DNA of 64,000 nt from Novosphingobium piscinae (GTDB taxonomy: Bacteria > Pseudomonadota > Alphaproteobacteria > Sphingomonadales > Sphingomonadaceae): assembly GCF_014230355.1 (NCBI RefSeq), contig NZ_JACLAX010000002.1:310001-374000 (forward strand). The letters run 5' to 3'. The notes under the pieces were generated by a model. That model saw only the letters and a program-made list of their open reading frames with translations. It made no database searches and had not been told where the DNA came from. Each line of letters opens with the position of its first letter. Positions within the stretch are counted from its first letter, which is position 1. Positions 19,385-27,680 of the stretch are shown piece after piece. Both the position numbers and the translations under genes were made by a program.

Positions 19385-20641
19385 ATGCGTCGTGTCGTCG
19401 TCACCGGTCTCGGTCTGGTCACCCCGCTGGGGGCCGATGTGGAAACCGTCTGGGCCAACCTGCTGGCAGGCAAGTCGGGCGCAGGTCCGATCACGCGCTT
19501 CGACGCCAGCGACCAGAAGTGCCAGATCGCCTGCGAGGTGAAGCCGGCCGATCACCCCTATGGCTTCGATCCCGGCAAGCGGGTTGATCACAAGATCCAG
19601 CGGCAGGTCGATCCGTTCATCGTCTACGGCATCGACGCCGCCGGCCAGGCGCTCGAGGACGCCGGGCTGACCGAGATGGATGACGATCTCAAGCTGCGCA
19701 CCGGCTGCTCGATCGGTTCGGGCATCGGCGGGCTGCCGGGGATCGAGAGCGAATCCATCGTGCTGCACGAGAAGGGCCCCGGCCGCGTCTCGCCGCACTT
19801 CGTCCACGGCCGGCTGATCAACCTGATCTCGGGGCAGGTCTCGATCAAGTATGGCCTGATGGGGCCGAACCATGCGGTGGTGACCGCCTGCTCGACCGGC
19901 GCGCACTCGATCGGCGATGCCGCGCGGATGATCAAGGACGGCGATGCCGACATCATGCTGGCGGGCGGGGCGGAGAGCACGATCAACCCGCTCGGCGTGG
20001 CCGGCTTCGCCCAGGCGCGTGCGCTCAACTGCAGCTTCAACGACCGTCCGACCGAGGCCAGCCGCCCCTACGACAAGGACCGCGACGGCTTTGTCATGGG
20101 CGAGGGCGCCGGGGTGGTGGTGCTGGAAGAGTACGAACACGCCAAGGCCCGCGGCGCGAAAATCTATGCCGAGGTGGTCGGCTACGGCCTGTCGGGCGAT
20201 GCCTATCACGTCACCGCCCCGCACCCGGAAGGCAAGGGCGCTGAACTCGCCATGCGGATGGCGCTGCGCAAGGCCGGGCTGGCCCCGGGGGACATCGACT
20301 ATGTCAACGCCCACGGCACCTCGACCATGGCCGACACGATCGAACTGGCCGCGGTCAAGCGCGTGCTGGGCGACGACCTGTCGGGCGCCTCGATGAGCAG
20401 CACCAAGTCGGCCATCGGCCACCTGCTCGGCGGCGCCGGCGCGGTCGAGGCGATCTTCTGCATCCTCGCGATCCGCGACCAGATCGTCCCGCCCACGCTC
20501 AACCTGCACAACCCGGACGAGGGCACCGAAGGGGTCGACCTCGTGCCGCTCGTCGCCAAGCAGCGCGAGGTGCGGGCCGTGCTGAACAATTCGTTCGGCT
20601 TCGGCGGGACCAATGCCAGCCTGGTGATGAAGAAGGTCTGA
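19385..20641 (+). CDS. fabF: 3-oxoacyl-[acyl-carrier-protein] synthase II
   Basis: A 418-aa condensing enzyme that elongates acyl-ACP with malonyl-ACP. The Cys-His-His triad is Cys169 (TACSTGAH), His310 (VNAHGTST) and His346 (AIGHLLGG), and the glycine-rich end is NNSFGFGGTNASL. ATG 19385 is chosen for its fit to the family N-terminus (MRRVVVTGLGLVTPLG); 43 further residues upstream are open but unconserved. It is followed after 4 bases by mltG. Confidence 0.96.
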   Translation: MRRVVVTGLGLVTPLGADVETVWANLLAGKSGAGPITRFDASDQKCQIACEVKPADHPYGFDPGKRVDHKIQRQVDPFIVYGIDAAGQALEDAGLTEMDDDLKLRTGCSIGSGIGGLPGIESESIVLHEKGPGRVSPHFVHGRLINLISGQVSIKYGLMGPNHAVVTACSTGAHSIGDAARMIKDGDADIMLAGGAESTINPLGVAGFAQARALNCSFNDRPTEASRPYDKDRDGFVMGEGAGVVVLEEYEHAKARGAKIYAEVVGYGLSGDAYHVTAPHPEGKGAELAMRMALRKAGLAPGDIDYVNAHGTSTMADTIELAAVKRVLGDDLSGASMSSTKSAIGHLLGGAGAVEAIFCILAIRDQIVPPTLNLHNPDEGTEGVDLVPLVAKQREVRAVLNNSFGFGGTNASLVMKKV

Positions 20642-20645
20642 GCCC

Positions 20646-21608
20646 GTGCGCCGCCGCGGCAAGCTGATCGCCTTGCTGGCGGCCGCCCTGGCCCTGCTGT
20701 GGCTGGTTGGCGGGTGGTATCTGCCCGGCCCGCTCGACAAGGACACCGAGTTTGTCGTCGCCCAGGGCGACAGCTTCGGGCAGGTCGCGGCGAAGCTGCA
20801 GGACCTCGGCGCGACGGACCAGTCCGCCGTGTTCAAGCTGCGGGCCAAGCTGCTGGGCGGCTCTGCGCCGATCAAGGCCGGCACCTTCATGCTGCCGAAG
20901 GGTGCCAGCCAGGCAACCATCCTGGACATTCTCCAGGGCGGCAAGGTGATCCGCCGCTTCGTGACCGTGCCCGAGGGCATGCCCTCGATCATGGTCAAGG
21001 AACGGCTGGCTGCGCAGGCCAACTTGACGGGCGAGATTGCCGTGCCCGATGAGGGCTCGATCCTGCCCGACACCTACGAAATCGGCGTGGGCGAAAGCCG
21101 CGCGGCCGTGGTCGACCGGATGCAGCAGGCCATGGCGCGCACGCTCAAGGAGCTGTGGCCGAAGCGCTCGCCGCGCACCGTTGCCCGCACCCCGCGCGAG
21201 GCGGTGATCCTCGCCTCGATCGTCGAGAAGGAGACCGGCAAGCCCGAGGAGCGCCGGCTGGTTGCCGGGCTCTATTCCAACCGGCTGCGCCAGGGCATGA
21301 TGCTCCAGGCCGATCCGACGATCATCTATCCGATCACCCGCGGCAAGCCGCTGGGCCGGCGCATCCGCCAGAGCGAGATCGCTGCAGTCAACGGCTACAA
21401 CACCTATGCCATGGTCGGCCTGCCCAGCGGACCGATCACCAATCCGGGGCGCGCCTCGCTTGAGGCTGTGCTCAACCCGGCCGATACCGACGCGCTCTAC
21501 ATGGTGGCCGATGGCACCGGCGGCCATGCCTTCGCCGCCACGCTGGCCGAGCACAACCGCAACGTCGCCAAGTGGTTCGCCATCCGCCGCGCCCGCGGCG
21601 AGCTGTGA
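20646..21608 (+). CDS. mltG: Endolytic murein transglycosylase MltG
   Basis: 320 aa. A single N-terminal anchor (about residues 6-26) precedes the periplasmic LysM-like and YceG domains. The catalytic glutamate is in SIVEKETGKPEER, and MLQADPTIIYPIT and GLPSGPITNPG are family hallmarks. The enzyme cleaves nascent glycan strands and is thought to terminate peptidoglycan chains. The GTG start lies 4 bases after fabF, and its stop overlaps the next start, so this is an operon. Confidence 0.95.
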   Translation: MRRRGKLIALLAAALALLWLVGGWYLPGPLDKDTEFVVAQGDSFGQVAAKLQDLGATDQSAVFKLRAKLLGGSAPIKAGTFMLPKGASQATILDILQGGKVIRRFVTVPEGMPSIMVKERLAAQANLTGEIAVPDEGSILPDTYEIGVGESRAAVVDRMQQAMARTLKELWPKRSPRTVARTPREAVILASIVEKETGKPEERRLVAGLYSNRLRQGMMLQADPTIIYPITRGKPLGRRIRQSEIAAVNGYNTYAMVGLPSGPITNPGRASLEAVLNPADTDALYMVADGTGGHAFAATLAEHNRNVAKWFAIRRARGEL

Positions 21609-22159
21609 GCGAAGCCGGCGCGCCGCCCGACCGGGGGCCGCTGATCGTCACGGCCAGTCTCCCGCCCGACCTGTTCGCCTGGGCCGACGGGCTGCGGCGG
21701 GCGCACTATCCGCCCGAGCGCAACCGCGTGCCCGCCCACGTCACGCTGTTCCGGGCCCTGCCGGCCTCGGCCGGTGCGGAGCTGCGGCAGGTTCTGGCCG
21801 CGCAGGCCGCCCGCCACGCGCCGATCGCCGGCGCCGTCACCGGGCTGCTCGATCTCGGCCAGGGCACCGCGCTCGCCCTGGCCAGCCCAGGCCTGCTGGC
21901 GCTGCGCGAGGCCCTGGCGGACCACTTCCACGGCCTGCTCACGGCGCAGGACCGGCCGAGCCCGCGGCTGCACCTGACGATCCAGAACAAGGTTCCACCG
22001 GCGCAGGCCCGCAGCCTGCAGGCGCGCCTGCGCGGGGAGCCGATCGAACGCCGCTTCGCCTTCGTCGGCCTGGCCCTCCAGAGCTATCGCGGCGGGCCCT
22101 GGGAGGCTGCCGGAAGCTGGTCTTTCCGCGGTCGTCCGGCCCTGAAAAGAGGTGGTTGA
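21605..22159 (+). CDS. 2H phosphoesterase family protein (2'-5' RNA ligase-like)
   Basis: A 184-aa protein with two HxT-type active-site motifs, HVTLF (about residue 40) and HLTIQNK (about residue 120), the defining feature of the 2H phosphoesterase/LigT superfamily. Such enzymes open cyclic phosphates or act on 2'-5' RNA bonds; the substrate here is unknown. The GTG start at 21605 overlaps the mltG stop, indicating coupling. A longer frame upstream lies inside mltG. Confidence 0.85.
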   Translation: MSEAGAPPDRGPLIVTASLPPDLFAWADGLRRAHYPPERNRVPAHVTLFRALPASAGAELRQVLAAQAARHAPIAGAVTGLLDLGQGTALALASPGLLALREALADHFHGLLTAQDRPSPRLHLTIQNKVPPAQARSLQARLRGEPIERRFAFVGLALQSYRGGPWEAAGSWSFRGRPALKRGG

Positions 22160-22218
22160 CCAAGCCCCCGCCGCGCCCTAAGAGCGCCGCCTGCCCGGCA
22201 ATGCCGGGTGGACCATGG

Positions 22219-22295
22219 GGCGGAGTAGCTCAGCCGGTTAGAGCAGCGGAATCATAATCCGCGTGTCGGGGGTTCGAGTCCCTCCTCCGCTACCA
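22219..22295 (+). tRNA. tRNA-Met (CAT), elongator type
   Basis: The acceptor stem GGCGGAG pairs with CTCCGCT (G1-U72 wobble, not the mispaired initiator form). The D arm is TAGCTCAGCCGGTTAGAGC, the anticodon stem GCGGA/TCCGC encloses ATCATAA (anticodon CAT), the T arm is GGGGGTTCGAGTCCC, and CCA is encoded. It matches the alphaproteobacterial elongator tRNA-Met. The integrase gene begins 178 bases downstream, so the 3' part of this gene is the likely attachment site. Confidence 0.95.
22270..22295. other. Probable left attachment site (attL) at the tRNA-Met 3' end
   Basis: P4-type integrases normally recombine at the 3' end of a tRNA gene and leave it intact. The integrase lies directly downstream. 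I found no second copy of the tRNA 3' end in the window, so the right attachment site is outside it and the core boundaries are unknown. Confidence 0.55.
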
Positions 22296-22472
22296 ATGGC
22301 CTGTCCGGAAGCTTCCACACGCTTCCGCATTTTTCCAAAAAACAGCCGAAAAGTAGAGGGTTGCGGGCGATTCGCGTCCGCATTCGCCCTTGTCCTTCCA
22401 CATGCAGCCAGATTTGGTGTGGGGGTATTTTGGGGGTATTTTCGCGGAGTAGCGCAAAGGAGCGATACCCCC
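22296..22472 (+). promoter_or_regulatory. Gap between tRNA-Met and integrase
   Basis: 177 bases with lower GC than the flanks, including a run TTTTCCAAAAAACAG and TTTGGGGGTATTTT-like repeats before the integrase. It likely holds the integrase promoter, and integrase arm-binding sites would be expected here; I could not identify either with certainty. Confidence 0.4.
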
Positions 22473-23726
22473 ATGCCTCTGACAGACACTCAGGTCCGTA
22501 CTGCGAAGCCCGCTGAGCGAGCTTACAAGCTGGCCGACAGCGGCGGCTTGTTCCTGCTGGTGCAGCCAAACGGCACCAAGCTCTGGCGCATGAAGTACCG
22601 CGTCGCGGGAAAGGAGAAGCTGCTCTCGTTCGGTGCTTACCCGGGCGTCGGAATCGCGGCCGCAAGGGACAAACGGAACGCCGCCAAGGTTCAGCTTTCC
22701 GAGGGCACAGACCCGATGAAGGCAAAGGACGACGCGAAGCCTGCTGGCGGCAACACTTTCTTCGAGGTCGCGGAGCGCTGGCACATGAACCGCAAGTCAT
22801 CGCTGCATCCCGCCCATGCAGAACGGGTCTGGTCGAGAATGGAGCGGGACGTGTTCCCTGAACTCGGCCAAATGCCGATCGACGAAATCACGCCGCCCCA
22901 TGTGCTGGAGATGATCCGCAAGATCGAGGCGCGTGAGGCGCTGGATATCAGCCGCCGTGCCAAGCAGGGAGTAGGGCAGGTCTTCCAGTTTGCAATCGCC
23001 TGCGGTCTCACGAGCAATGACCCGACCGCCCATCTGCGCGGCGCCTTAAAGCCTCGCCCCCGCGTGCAGCACATGAGCCGCGTCCCGCTGAGCGAGTTGC
23101 CATCGCTACTCGAGAAGCTCCGCGCCTATCAGGAAGAGGGCGATCGGCGGTCGGTGATCACTCGCGACGCGCTGCTGTTCGCCTTGTTGACCTGGGTACG
23201 GACGAAAGAGCTTCGCTTTGCAGTCAAATCGGAGTTCGAAGGATTGGGCGGCAAGGAGCCACTCTGGCGGATCCCTGCGTCGAGGATGAAGATGGGGCGC
23301 GAGCACCTTGTGCCCCTGTCGGCTCAGGCGGCGCAAATCGCCCAGCGCCGATTCTCCGAGGCGACGGGCGACTTCGTTTTTCCTGGAGGCCATCCGGACA
23401 AGCCCCTCTCGGAGAACACGATGATCTACGGCCTCTACCGCCTGGGCTATCACACGAGGCAGACCGTTCATGGATTTCGCGGTCTGGCGAGCACTTGGGC
23501 CAACGAGCAACTGGTGGAGTTCGGCAAGCCGCCGATGTGGATCCGCAGGTACCACGAGGACTGGGTCGAGCTTCAACTGGCTCATTCCGAGAAGAACGAA
23601 GTGCGCAGCGCCTACAATGCGGCGGAGTATCTCGCTCCGCGGCGGCGAATGATGCAGGATTGGGCGGACTTCCTCGACGGAGGCAAGGTGGTCGACATCA
23701 AGAAGGGGCGGCGCCGCGCTGCGTAG
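22473..23726 (+). CDS. P4-type tyrosine site-specific integrase
   Basis: 417 aa. The N-terminal DUF4102 arm-binding domain starts MPLTDTQVRTAKPAERAY, a SAM-like core-binding domain spans about residues 105-185, and the catalytic domain holds LLTWVRTKELR, the H-x-x-R box HGFRGL and a tyrosine in SAYNAAEYL. It would integrate and excise the element at the adjacent tRNA-Met. The ATG at 22473 starts the recognised domain; the longer frame runs back into the tRNA gene. No excisionase gene was recognised beside it. Confidence 0.95.
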   Translation: MPLTDTQVRTAKPAERAYKLADSGGLFLLVQPNGTKLWRMKYRVAGKEKLLSFGAYPGVGIAAARDKRNAAKVQLSEGTDPMKAKDDAKPAGGNTFFEVAERWHMNRKSSLHPAHAERVWSRMERDVFPELGQMPIDEITPPHVLEMIRKIEAREALDISRRAKQGVGQVFQFAIACGLTSNDPTAHLRGALKPRPRVQHMSRVPLSELPSLLEKLRAYQEEGDRRSVITRDALLFALLTWVRTKELRFAVKSEFEGLGGKEPLWRIPASRMKMGREHLVPLSAQAAQIAQRRFSEATGDFVFPGGHPDKPLSENTMIYGLYRLGYHTRQTVHGFRGLASTWANEQLVEFGKPPMWIRRYHEDWVELQLAHSEKNEVRSAYNAAEYLAPRRRMMQDWADFLDGGKVVDIKKGRRRAA

Positions 23727-23769
23727 TGGGTCGAGCGTCCACACTCAGCCGGCAACGGCGCTCTGCGTG

Positions 23770-23973
23770 TTAGGCGGCGATTCCGATCCAGTCCGCCAGG
23801 ATGCGTTCGGGGCTCTTGAGCACGCCCTCCACGATGACGTTCTGCTCGAGCAACGCGCCGTCGAACTCCGGTGCGTCCACGATCCAGGTTCCCTCATCGG
23901 GCGTGGTGATCAAGAGGCTGCGAGCCCCCTTGGTCAGTCGTCCTGACAAGCGCATCCTTCGACGGTTCAGCAC
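23770..23973 (-). CDS. DUF5818-like small protein
   Basis: 67 aa, a compact beta-rich protein with LSGRLTKGARSLLITTPDEG and WIVDAPEF. This resembles the DUF5818 family of short sphingomonad proteins (assignment from memory of the pattern, moderate certainty). It ends 43 bases from the integrase stop (convergent) and lies 3 bases downstream of the transglycosylase gene, with which it probably forms an operon. A second, longer relative is encoded at 42593-42901. Confidence 0.6.
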   Translation of the reverse strand: MLNRRRMRLSGRLTKGARSLLITTPDEGTWIVDAPEFDGALLEQNVIVEGVLKSPERILADWIGIAA

Positions 23974-23976
23974 GGC

Positions 23977-24645
23977 TCACTCCAGCTCATTCTTCCAGTG
24001 CCGCAACACCTCGCGGACGTAGCCCGGCGTTTCGCCGTTCAGCGGGACACCCCCGGCACGGCTCACTGCTCCGGGACCTGCATTGTACGCTGCCACCGCC
24101 AGGTGGACCATGCCGAAGCGGTCAAGCATCCACCGCAAATATCGAGCAGCCCCGTATATGTTGTCGATTGGCTGGAAGCGGTTGGACACGCCCAGCAGTC
24201 GTGCTGTCGCCGGCATGAGCTGCCCCAAGCCTGCTGCTCCGGCCTTGCTCATCGCGAACGGATTGTACCGCGACTCCGTCCAGACCAGCGCATCGAGAAG
24301 CCCGGCAGGAAGCGCATATCGCGCTTCAGCCGCCTGGACATGTCGTAGATAGCTGGCGCGGCGCTCGTCAGTTGGTTGTCCAGGGCGCGGCTGCCACCGT
24401 GGCACCGCGGGCTTTGTTGGCGCCGCCGCCTTCTCTGAGTTTGTCCGTGTGGCAGGCAGGGTCGATGCCCAGATCCCGTGTTGGATCAGCTGGAATCCGC
24501 CAGACGTTTCGTCGACCCTAACTCCAGGGAGCACTGCAAGAGGCGAGGCAAGTTCCTTCGGCGCGGTTGTCTCCTGCGCCCCCGCGGGGAAGGCCACTGC
24601 AATAGCTAGGCCAACCATTCCGATGAGGCGGGATAGCGGCACCAT
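23977..24645 (-). CDS. Lytic transglycosylase (SLT domain), conjugation-associated
   Basis: 222 aa. The signal peptide (MVPLSRLIGMVGLAIAVAFP, cleavage near AGA-QE) targets it to the periplasm, and the C-terminal SLT domain has the catalytic glutamate in LVWTESRYNPFAMS and the family motifs GLGQLMPATA and AVAAYNAGPGAV. Such enzymes open peptidoglycan for the transfer apparatus (VirB1/TrbN role). The start at 24645 is set by the signal peptide. A LexA-type direct repeat lies 32 bases upstream of the start. Confidence 0.9.
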   Translation of the reverse strand: MVPLSRLIGMVGLAIAVAFPAGAQETTAPKELASPLAVLPGVRVDETSGGFQLIQHGIWASTLPATRTNSEKAAAPTKPAVPRWQPRPGQPTDERRASYLRHVQAAEARYALPAGLLDALVWTESRYNPFAMSKAGAAGLGQLMPATARLLGVSNRFQPIDNIYGAARYLRWMLDRFGMVHLAVAAYNAGPGAVSRAGGVPLNGETPGYVREVLRHWKNELE

Positions 24646-24676
24646 GTCTCGACTCCTCTCTGGCCAAGTTGAGTGA

Positions 24677-24694
24677 GAACATATAAAGAACATG
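24677..24694. promoter_or_regulatory. LexA-type box between transglycosylase and primase-like genes
   Basis: GAACATATAAAGAACATG contains the direct repeat GAAC-N7-GAAC (24677-24691), the reverse complement of the alphaproteobacterial SOS box GTTC-N7-GTTC. It agrees in 16 of 18 bases with the box before the relaxosome operon at 36428. It sits in the divergent promoter region and could control either gene. Confidence 0.65.
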
Positions 24695-24770
24695 CCGTGT
24701 AGGAAAATGGATTGGCATGAGCGCAGAGTGGAGGCTGCGCGGGGAAGGGCAATCGAACCGGAGTAGGCCG

Positions 24771-25667
24771 ATGCCCCACATAGCTAACAGTGATGCACTC
24801 GAGTACCGGGCGCGCTCGATCGTTGAGAGCCTTGGCGGCGTGTGGCGGCGGGGCAAGGGCATGTGCTGCTGTCCCGCCCATGACGACCGCACGCCCTCCT
24901 TGAGTGTTTCCCTCGGCCGCAAGGCGATCCTGTTTCACTGCTTCGCTGGCTGCTCTAATGCCGAGGTGATCGCGGCGCTGGACCGCGGAGGCATTCGGCC
25001 GCGCGAGTTGTTTGACGGCACAGGCGCGCCGCCCGCAGAGCGGCCTGCTGATCGACTGTCGAGCCGCAATGCGCTGCGCCTCTGGCGAGCCGCAGTGCCG
25101 ATCGCACAGAGCCCTGCGGAGCGTTACCTGGCCCGGCGCGGCCTGCAACGAACCTCGAACCAGCTCCGGTTCCTGGCACACACGCCTCTAGGGCCCAAGG
25201 GAGCGGTCCGTTTCCTGCCGGCCATGCTCGCGGCAGTCACCGACGACACTGGTGTCATCGCGGTGCACCGCACCTTCCTGAACGCTCCAGACGGCACACT
25301 TGCAGCCTTCGAGCGACCCAAGAGGGCGCTTGGGAGCTTGGACTGCGGCGCCGTGCGCCTCGCGCCGCCGGCACTTGGACGCCTCGGCCTTGCCGAAGGC
25401 ATTGAAAGCGCGCTCGCCGCCATGGAGCTCTTCGATGTGCCCTGCTGGGCTTCGCTTGGAAACGAACGCTTCGGCCTCGTTGCCATTCCCGAGAGCGTGC
25501 GCGAACTCCACCTCTTCATAGACAATGACGCAGGAGGGGCTCTCGCCGAGGAGCGCGCCAGGAAGGCCTACGGCGCAGTCGATCGTGTCATCCTATCACG
25601 CGTGCCTGCTGCCACTGGATGGGACTGGAATGATGAGCTCAGGGCACGACGGCCCCAGACGGCGTGA
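24771..25667 (+). CDS. Toprim domain protein, primase-like (DUF7146 type)
   Basis: 298 aa. An N-terminal CHC2-like zinc motif (CCCPAHDDRTPSL, then LFHCFAGC) is followed by a middle region (AERYLARRGL) and a C-terminal toprim domain with LAEGIESALAAME and LHLFIDNDAGG. This is the layout of plasmid and phage primase/helicase-like proteins that may prime the transferred strand. ATG 24771 follows GGAGTAGG; an ATG 54 bases upstream is a weaker alternative. The stop overlaps an open extension of the antitoxin frame. Confidence 0.8.
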   Translation: MPHIANSDALEYRARSIVESLGGVWRRGKGMCCCPAHDDRTPSLSVSLGRKAILFHCFAGCSNAEVIAALDRGGIRPRELFDGTGAPPAERPADRLSSRNALRLWRAAVPIAQSPAERYLARRGLQRTSNQLRFLAHTPLGPKGAVRFLPAMLAAVTDDTGVIAVHRTFLNAPDGTLAAFERPKRALGSLDCGAVRLAPPALGRLGLAEGIESALAAMELFDVPCWASLGNERFGLVAIPESVRELHLFIDNDAGGALAEERARKAYGAVDRVILSRVPAATGWDWNDELRARRPQTA

Positions 25668-25697
25668 CCACTGGGCCATCTTGTGAGCAACATCAGA

Positions 25698-25774
25698 TGC
25701 CAAATGGACGCCTACTCGGGGATCATTGCCAATTGGCATTCACGGGCTTATATGCTGCCCAATGGAGAATTGGC
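25698..25774 (+). promoter_or_regulatory. Operator region of the Xre/RES pair
   Basis: A perfect 12-base palindrome TGCCAATTGGCA (25727-25738) is flanked by related half-sites, TGCCAAATGG at 25698 and GAATTGGCAT at 25767, the last next to the start codon. Repeated palindromes are usual for autoregulation by the antitoxin, alone or with the toxin. Confidence 0.65.
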
Positions 25775-26188
25775 ATGCTGGCTCTACAACCTGTTGATAC
25801 CGCAGTTCCGGCGTTTCGTCCTGAACCCATCACCCAGAACGAGGCAGCTGCCATGTTCAGGGCGGTTCTCGGTCTGTTTGGCCGGTGGGAACTGACCGAC
25901 GAGCAGGCGGCAACGCTCCTCGACATGCCGCTCCGCTCCTACCGCCGCTGGAAAGCCGAAGGGCCTGGCCGCATCTCTCGCGACGGGTGCGCGCGGCTCT
26001 CTAATCTCATGGGCATCCACAAGGCGCTCCGGCTGATCTTTTCCGAAGCGCCGCGCGGTTATGCCTGGATCAAGGCCGCGAACGAGGCCTTTGGCGGCGC
26101 AAGTGCGCTCGAGGTGATGCTCGGCGGTGAGCTCACCGATATCATGCGGGTGCGCCGTTACCTCGACGCCGAGCGTGGAGGCTGGTGA
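25775..26188 (+). CDS. Xre/MbcA/ParS-type antitoxin
   Basis: 137 aa. An N-terminal helical DNA-binding region includes LTDEQAATLLDMPLRSYRRW, and the C-terminal toxin-binding domain includes LSNLMGIHKALRLIF and WIKAANEAFGGASALEVML. It partners the RES-domain toxin that follows, overlapping by 4 bases. The start at 25775 follows GGAGAATTGGC and lies just inside the last operator half-site; a longer frame runs through the operator and is not used here. Confidence 0.88.
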   Translation: MLALQPVDTAVPAFRPEPITQNEAAAMFRAVLGLFGRWELTDEQAATLLDMPLRSYRRWKAEGPGRISRDGCARLSNLMGIHKALRLIFSEAPRGYAWIKAANEAFGGASALEVMLGGELTDIMRVRRYLDAERGGW

Positions 26189-26919
26189 GCTCCGCGCCGG
26201 CCATCCCGATCAGCCGCATTGAGTGGCAAGGGGCGGTGCGGATTATCCGCAGCGCCTTTCCGCCGATCGACCTGTTCGAGGATATTGCAGACCCGGCCGA
26301 TTGGCCGCTCCTCATTTCTGCCGAACAGAAAACCAACCCGCGAATCATGGCGACGATCGGCAATCTCGACCTCGTCCCCGCCGAGCGCCGGGTCGGCGGC
26401 GCCGGCGCGTCGTTTCTGATGGCACCCTTCACCCATGTGAGCACCAACCGGCCAAGCCGCTTCACGAACGGGAGCTACGGCGTGCTCTATGTCGGCATCA
26501 GCTTCGAGACCGCCCTGTTCGAGACGATCCACCATCATGCCCGCTTCATGCTGCGGACGCGCGAAGCCCCTGGTTGGACCGCGCAATTCCGCGAGATCGT
26601 GCTTTCGGTGGCAGCGGACCTCCATGATCTCAGGGGGCAAGCCGCTGCGCTTGCCCCGGTACTCGATCCCCTAGACTACTCGGCCGCGCAGGCGCTCGCG
26701 GGCAGCCTCAGGGCCGCTGGCTCGAATGGTATCGTCTATCCCAGCGTGCGCCATGCCAGCGGAGAGTGCGCCGCGCTGTTCTATCCGGATGGCGCCGCCA
26801 GCCCAGTGCAGGGCCGGCACTTCGATTATCACTGGGACGGGCAGCGGGTGGATCTCGTGCGTGATGCCGGATCAGGCGCGGTGTTTCGCGTGGTCGACCT
26901 GCCGGCCGGAGAGTCCTGA
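26185..26919 (+). CDS. RES-domain toxin (NAD+ phosphorylase/ADP-ribosyltransferase family)
   Basis: A 244-aa protein with the RES core: R-containing THVSTNRPSRF, S/G-rich YGVLYVGISFETALFET with the catalytic glutamate, and later SNGIVYPSVRH. RES toxins deplete NAD+ or ADP-ribosylate metabolic enzymes and are neutralised by Xre-type antitoxins. The GTG start overlaps the antitoxin stop (GTGA). On a mobile element this pair would stabilise inheritance and may also act in phage defence. Confidence 0.9.
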   Translation: MSSAPAIPISRIEWQGAVRIIRSAFPPIDLFEDIADPADWPLLISAEQKTNPRIMATIGNLDLVPAERRVGGAGASFLMAPFTHVSTNRPSRFTNGSYGVLYVGISFETALFETIHHHARFMLRTREAPGWTAQFREIVLSVAADLHDLRGQAAALAPVLDPLDYSAAQALAGSLRAAGSNGIVYPSVRHASGECAALFYPDGAASPVQGRHFDYHWDGQRVDLVRDAGSGAVFRVVDLPAGES

Positions 26920-26930
26920 GCGGCCGTTAT

Positions 26931-27428
26931 CTAAACGGGCCCGGCGGCCTCATGACCGTGCCCGCTAAGCAGGTCCTCGAGCATCCGGTACCCTGTATCG
27001 CTGATCTCGATGAACGTCCGTCGTCCGTCCGTTTCATCGGCGCGCCGACTTGCCAGGCCATTGCTCACCAGGAGCTCGATCCAGCGCAGCCCCGTCGTTG
27101 CAGGAACGCAGCCGGCGATACTCAGGCTGGTGATCGAGATGGACTTGCCGCGCCCTCGTGCGATGAAAAGGTCGAGCAGCATATCCCATGCGGGGTCGGT
27201 AAAGAGTTGCGCGATGCCCCGGTGCTGGAGCAGCAGATCCCGTCGCCGCCGAAAGCGGTAGATCGCCTCGGCAAGCTCGATGGCATCCATGTCGCAGTCG
27301 GGTAGAGGCTTGGACAGCTGGTCCGCCAAAAGCTGGTCCAGACGCCGCACGAGCCCGCGCGCCTCTTTCCTCCAGTCGCTTTTGCCACCTGCTTTGTCGG
27401 GAGGATCAGGTGGGTGGCCGCCAGTCAC
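26931..27428 (-). CDS. Winged-helix transcriptional regulator
   Basis: 165 aa. A Pro/Lys-rich N-terminus precedes a helical segment, then a winged-helix domain (DPAWDMLLDLF, SISITSLSIAGCVPATTGLRWIE, GLASRRADETDGRRTFIEIS). It resembles MarR-like regulators. It converges with the RES gene (11 bases between the stops) and is divergent from the ParB-like gene, so it may regulate the latter. The GTG at 27428 has no strong ribosome binding site. Confidence 0.65.
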   Translation of the reverse strand: MTGGHPPDPPDKAGGKSDWRKEARGLVRRLDQLLADQLSKPLPDCDMDAIELAEAIYRFRRRRDLLLQHRGIAQLFTDPAWDMLLDLFIARGRGKSISITSLSIAGCVPATTGLRWIELLVSNGLASRRADETDGRRTFIEISDTGYRMLEDLLSGHGHEAAGPV

Positions 27429-27680
27429 GTAATGGATATCGAGGTGCGGTCACCAGGCCAATCTGGGCGCAAGCGCCCTAACATCTAGCCCGGGGGGGCC
27501 AGTGCGTCCCTAGCTCAATCGGCACAAATCCAATCCGGCGGGGTATCCGCGGCAGGACTGGCTTCGTCCGGTAGGGCGGCAACGCGGCGATCGACAGGAG
27601 AGGGGAGGGGGCTTTGCCCTGGGTGAGCTGGCTGGGCGTCGAAGGTCGATGCACCGGGCTCGCAATCAGGAGTGTGTCCC
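27429..27680 (+). promoter_or_regulatory. Leader of the ParB-like gene
   Basis: 252 bases between divergent genes. It contains the hairpin GGGCGC-AA-GCGCCC (27465-27478), a purine-rich AGGAGAGGGGAGGGGG tract near 27596 that resembles one before the ArdC gene, and a good AGGAG site before ATG 27681. No clear -35/-10 pair was found. Confidence 0.4.
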
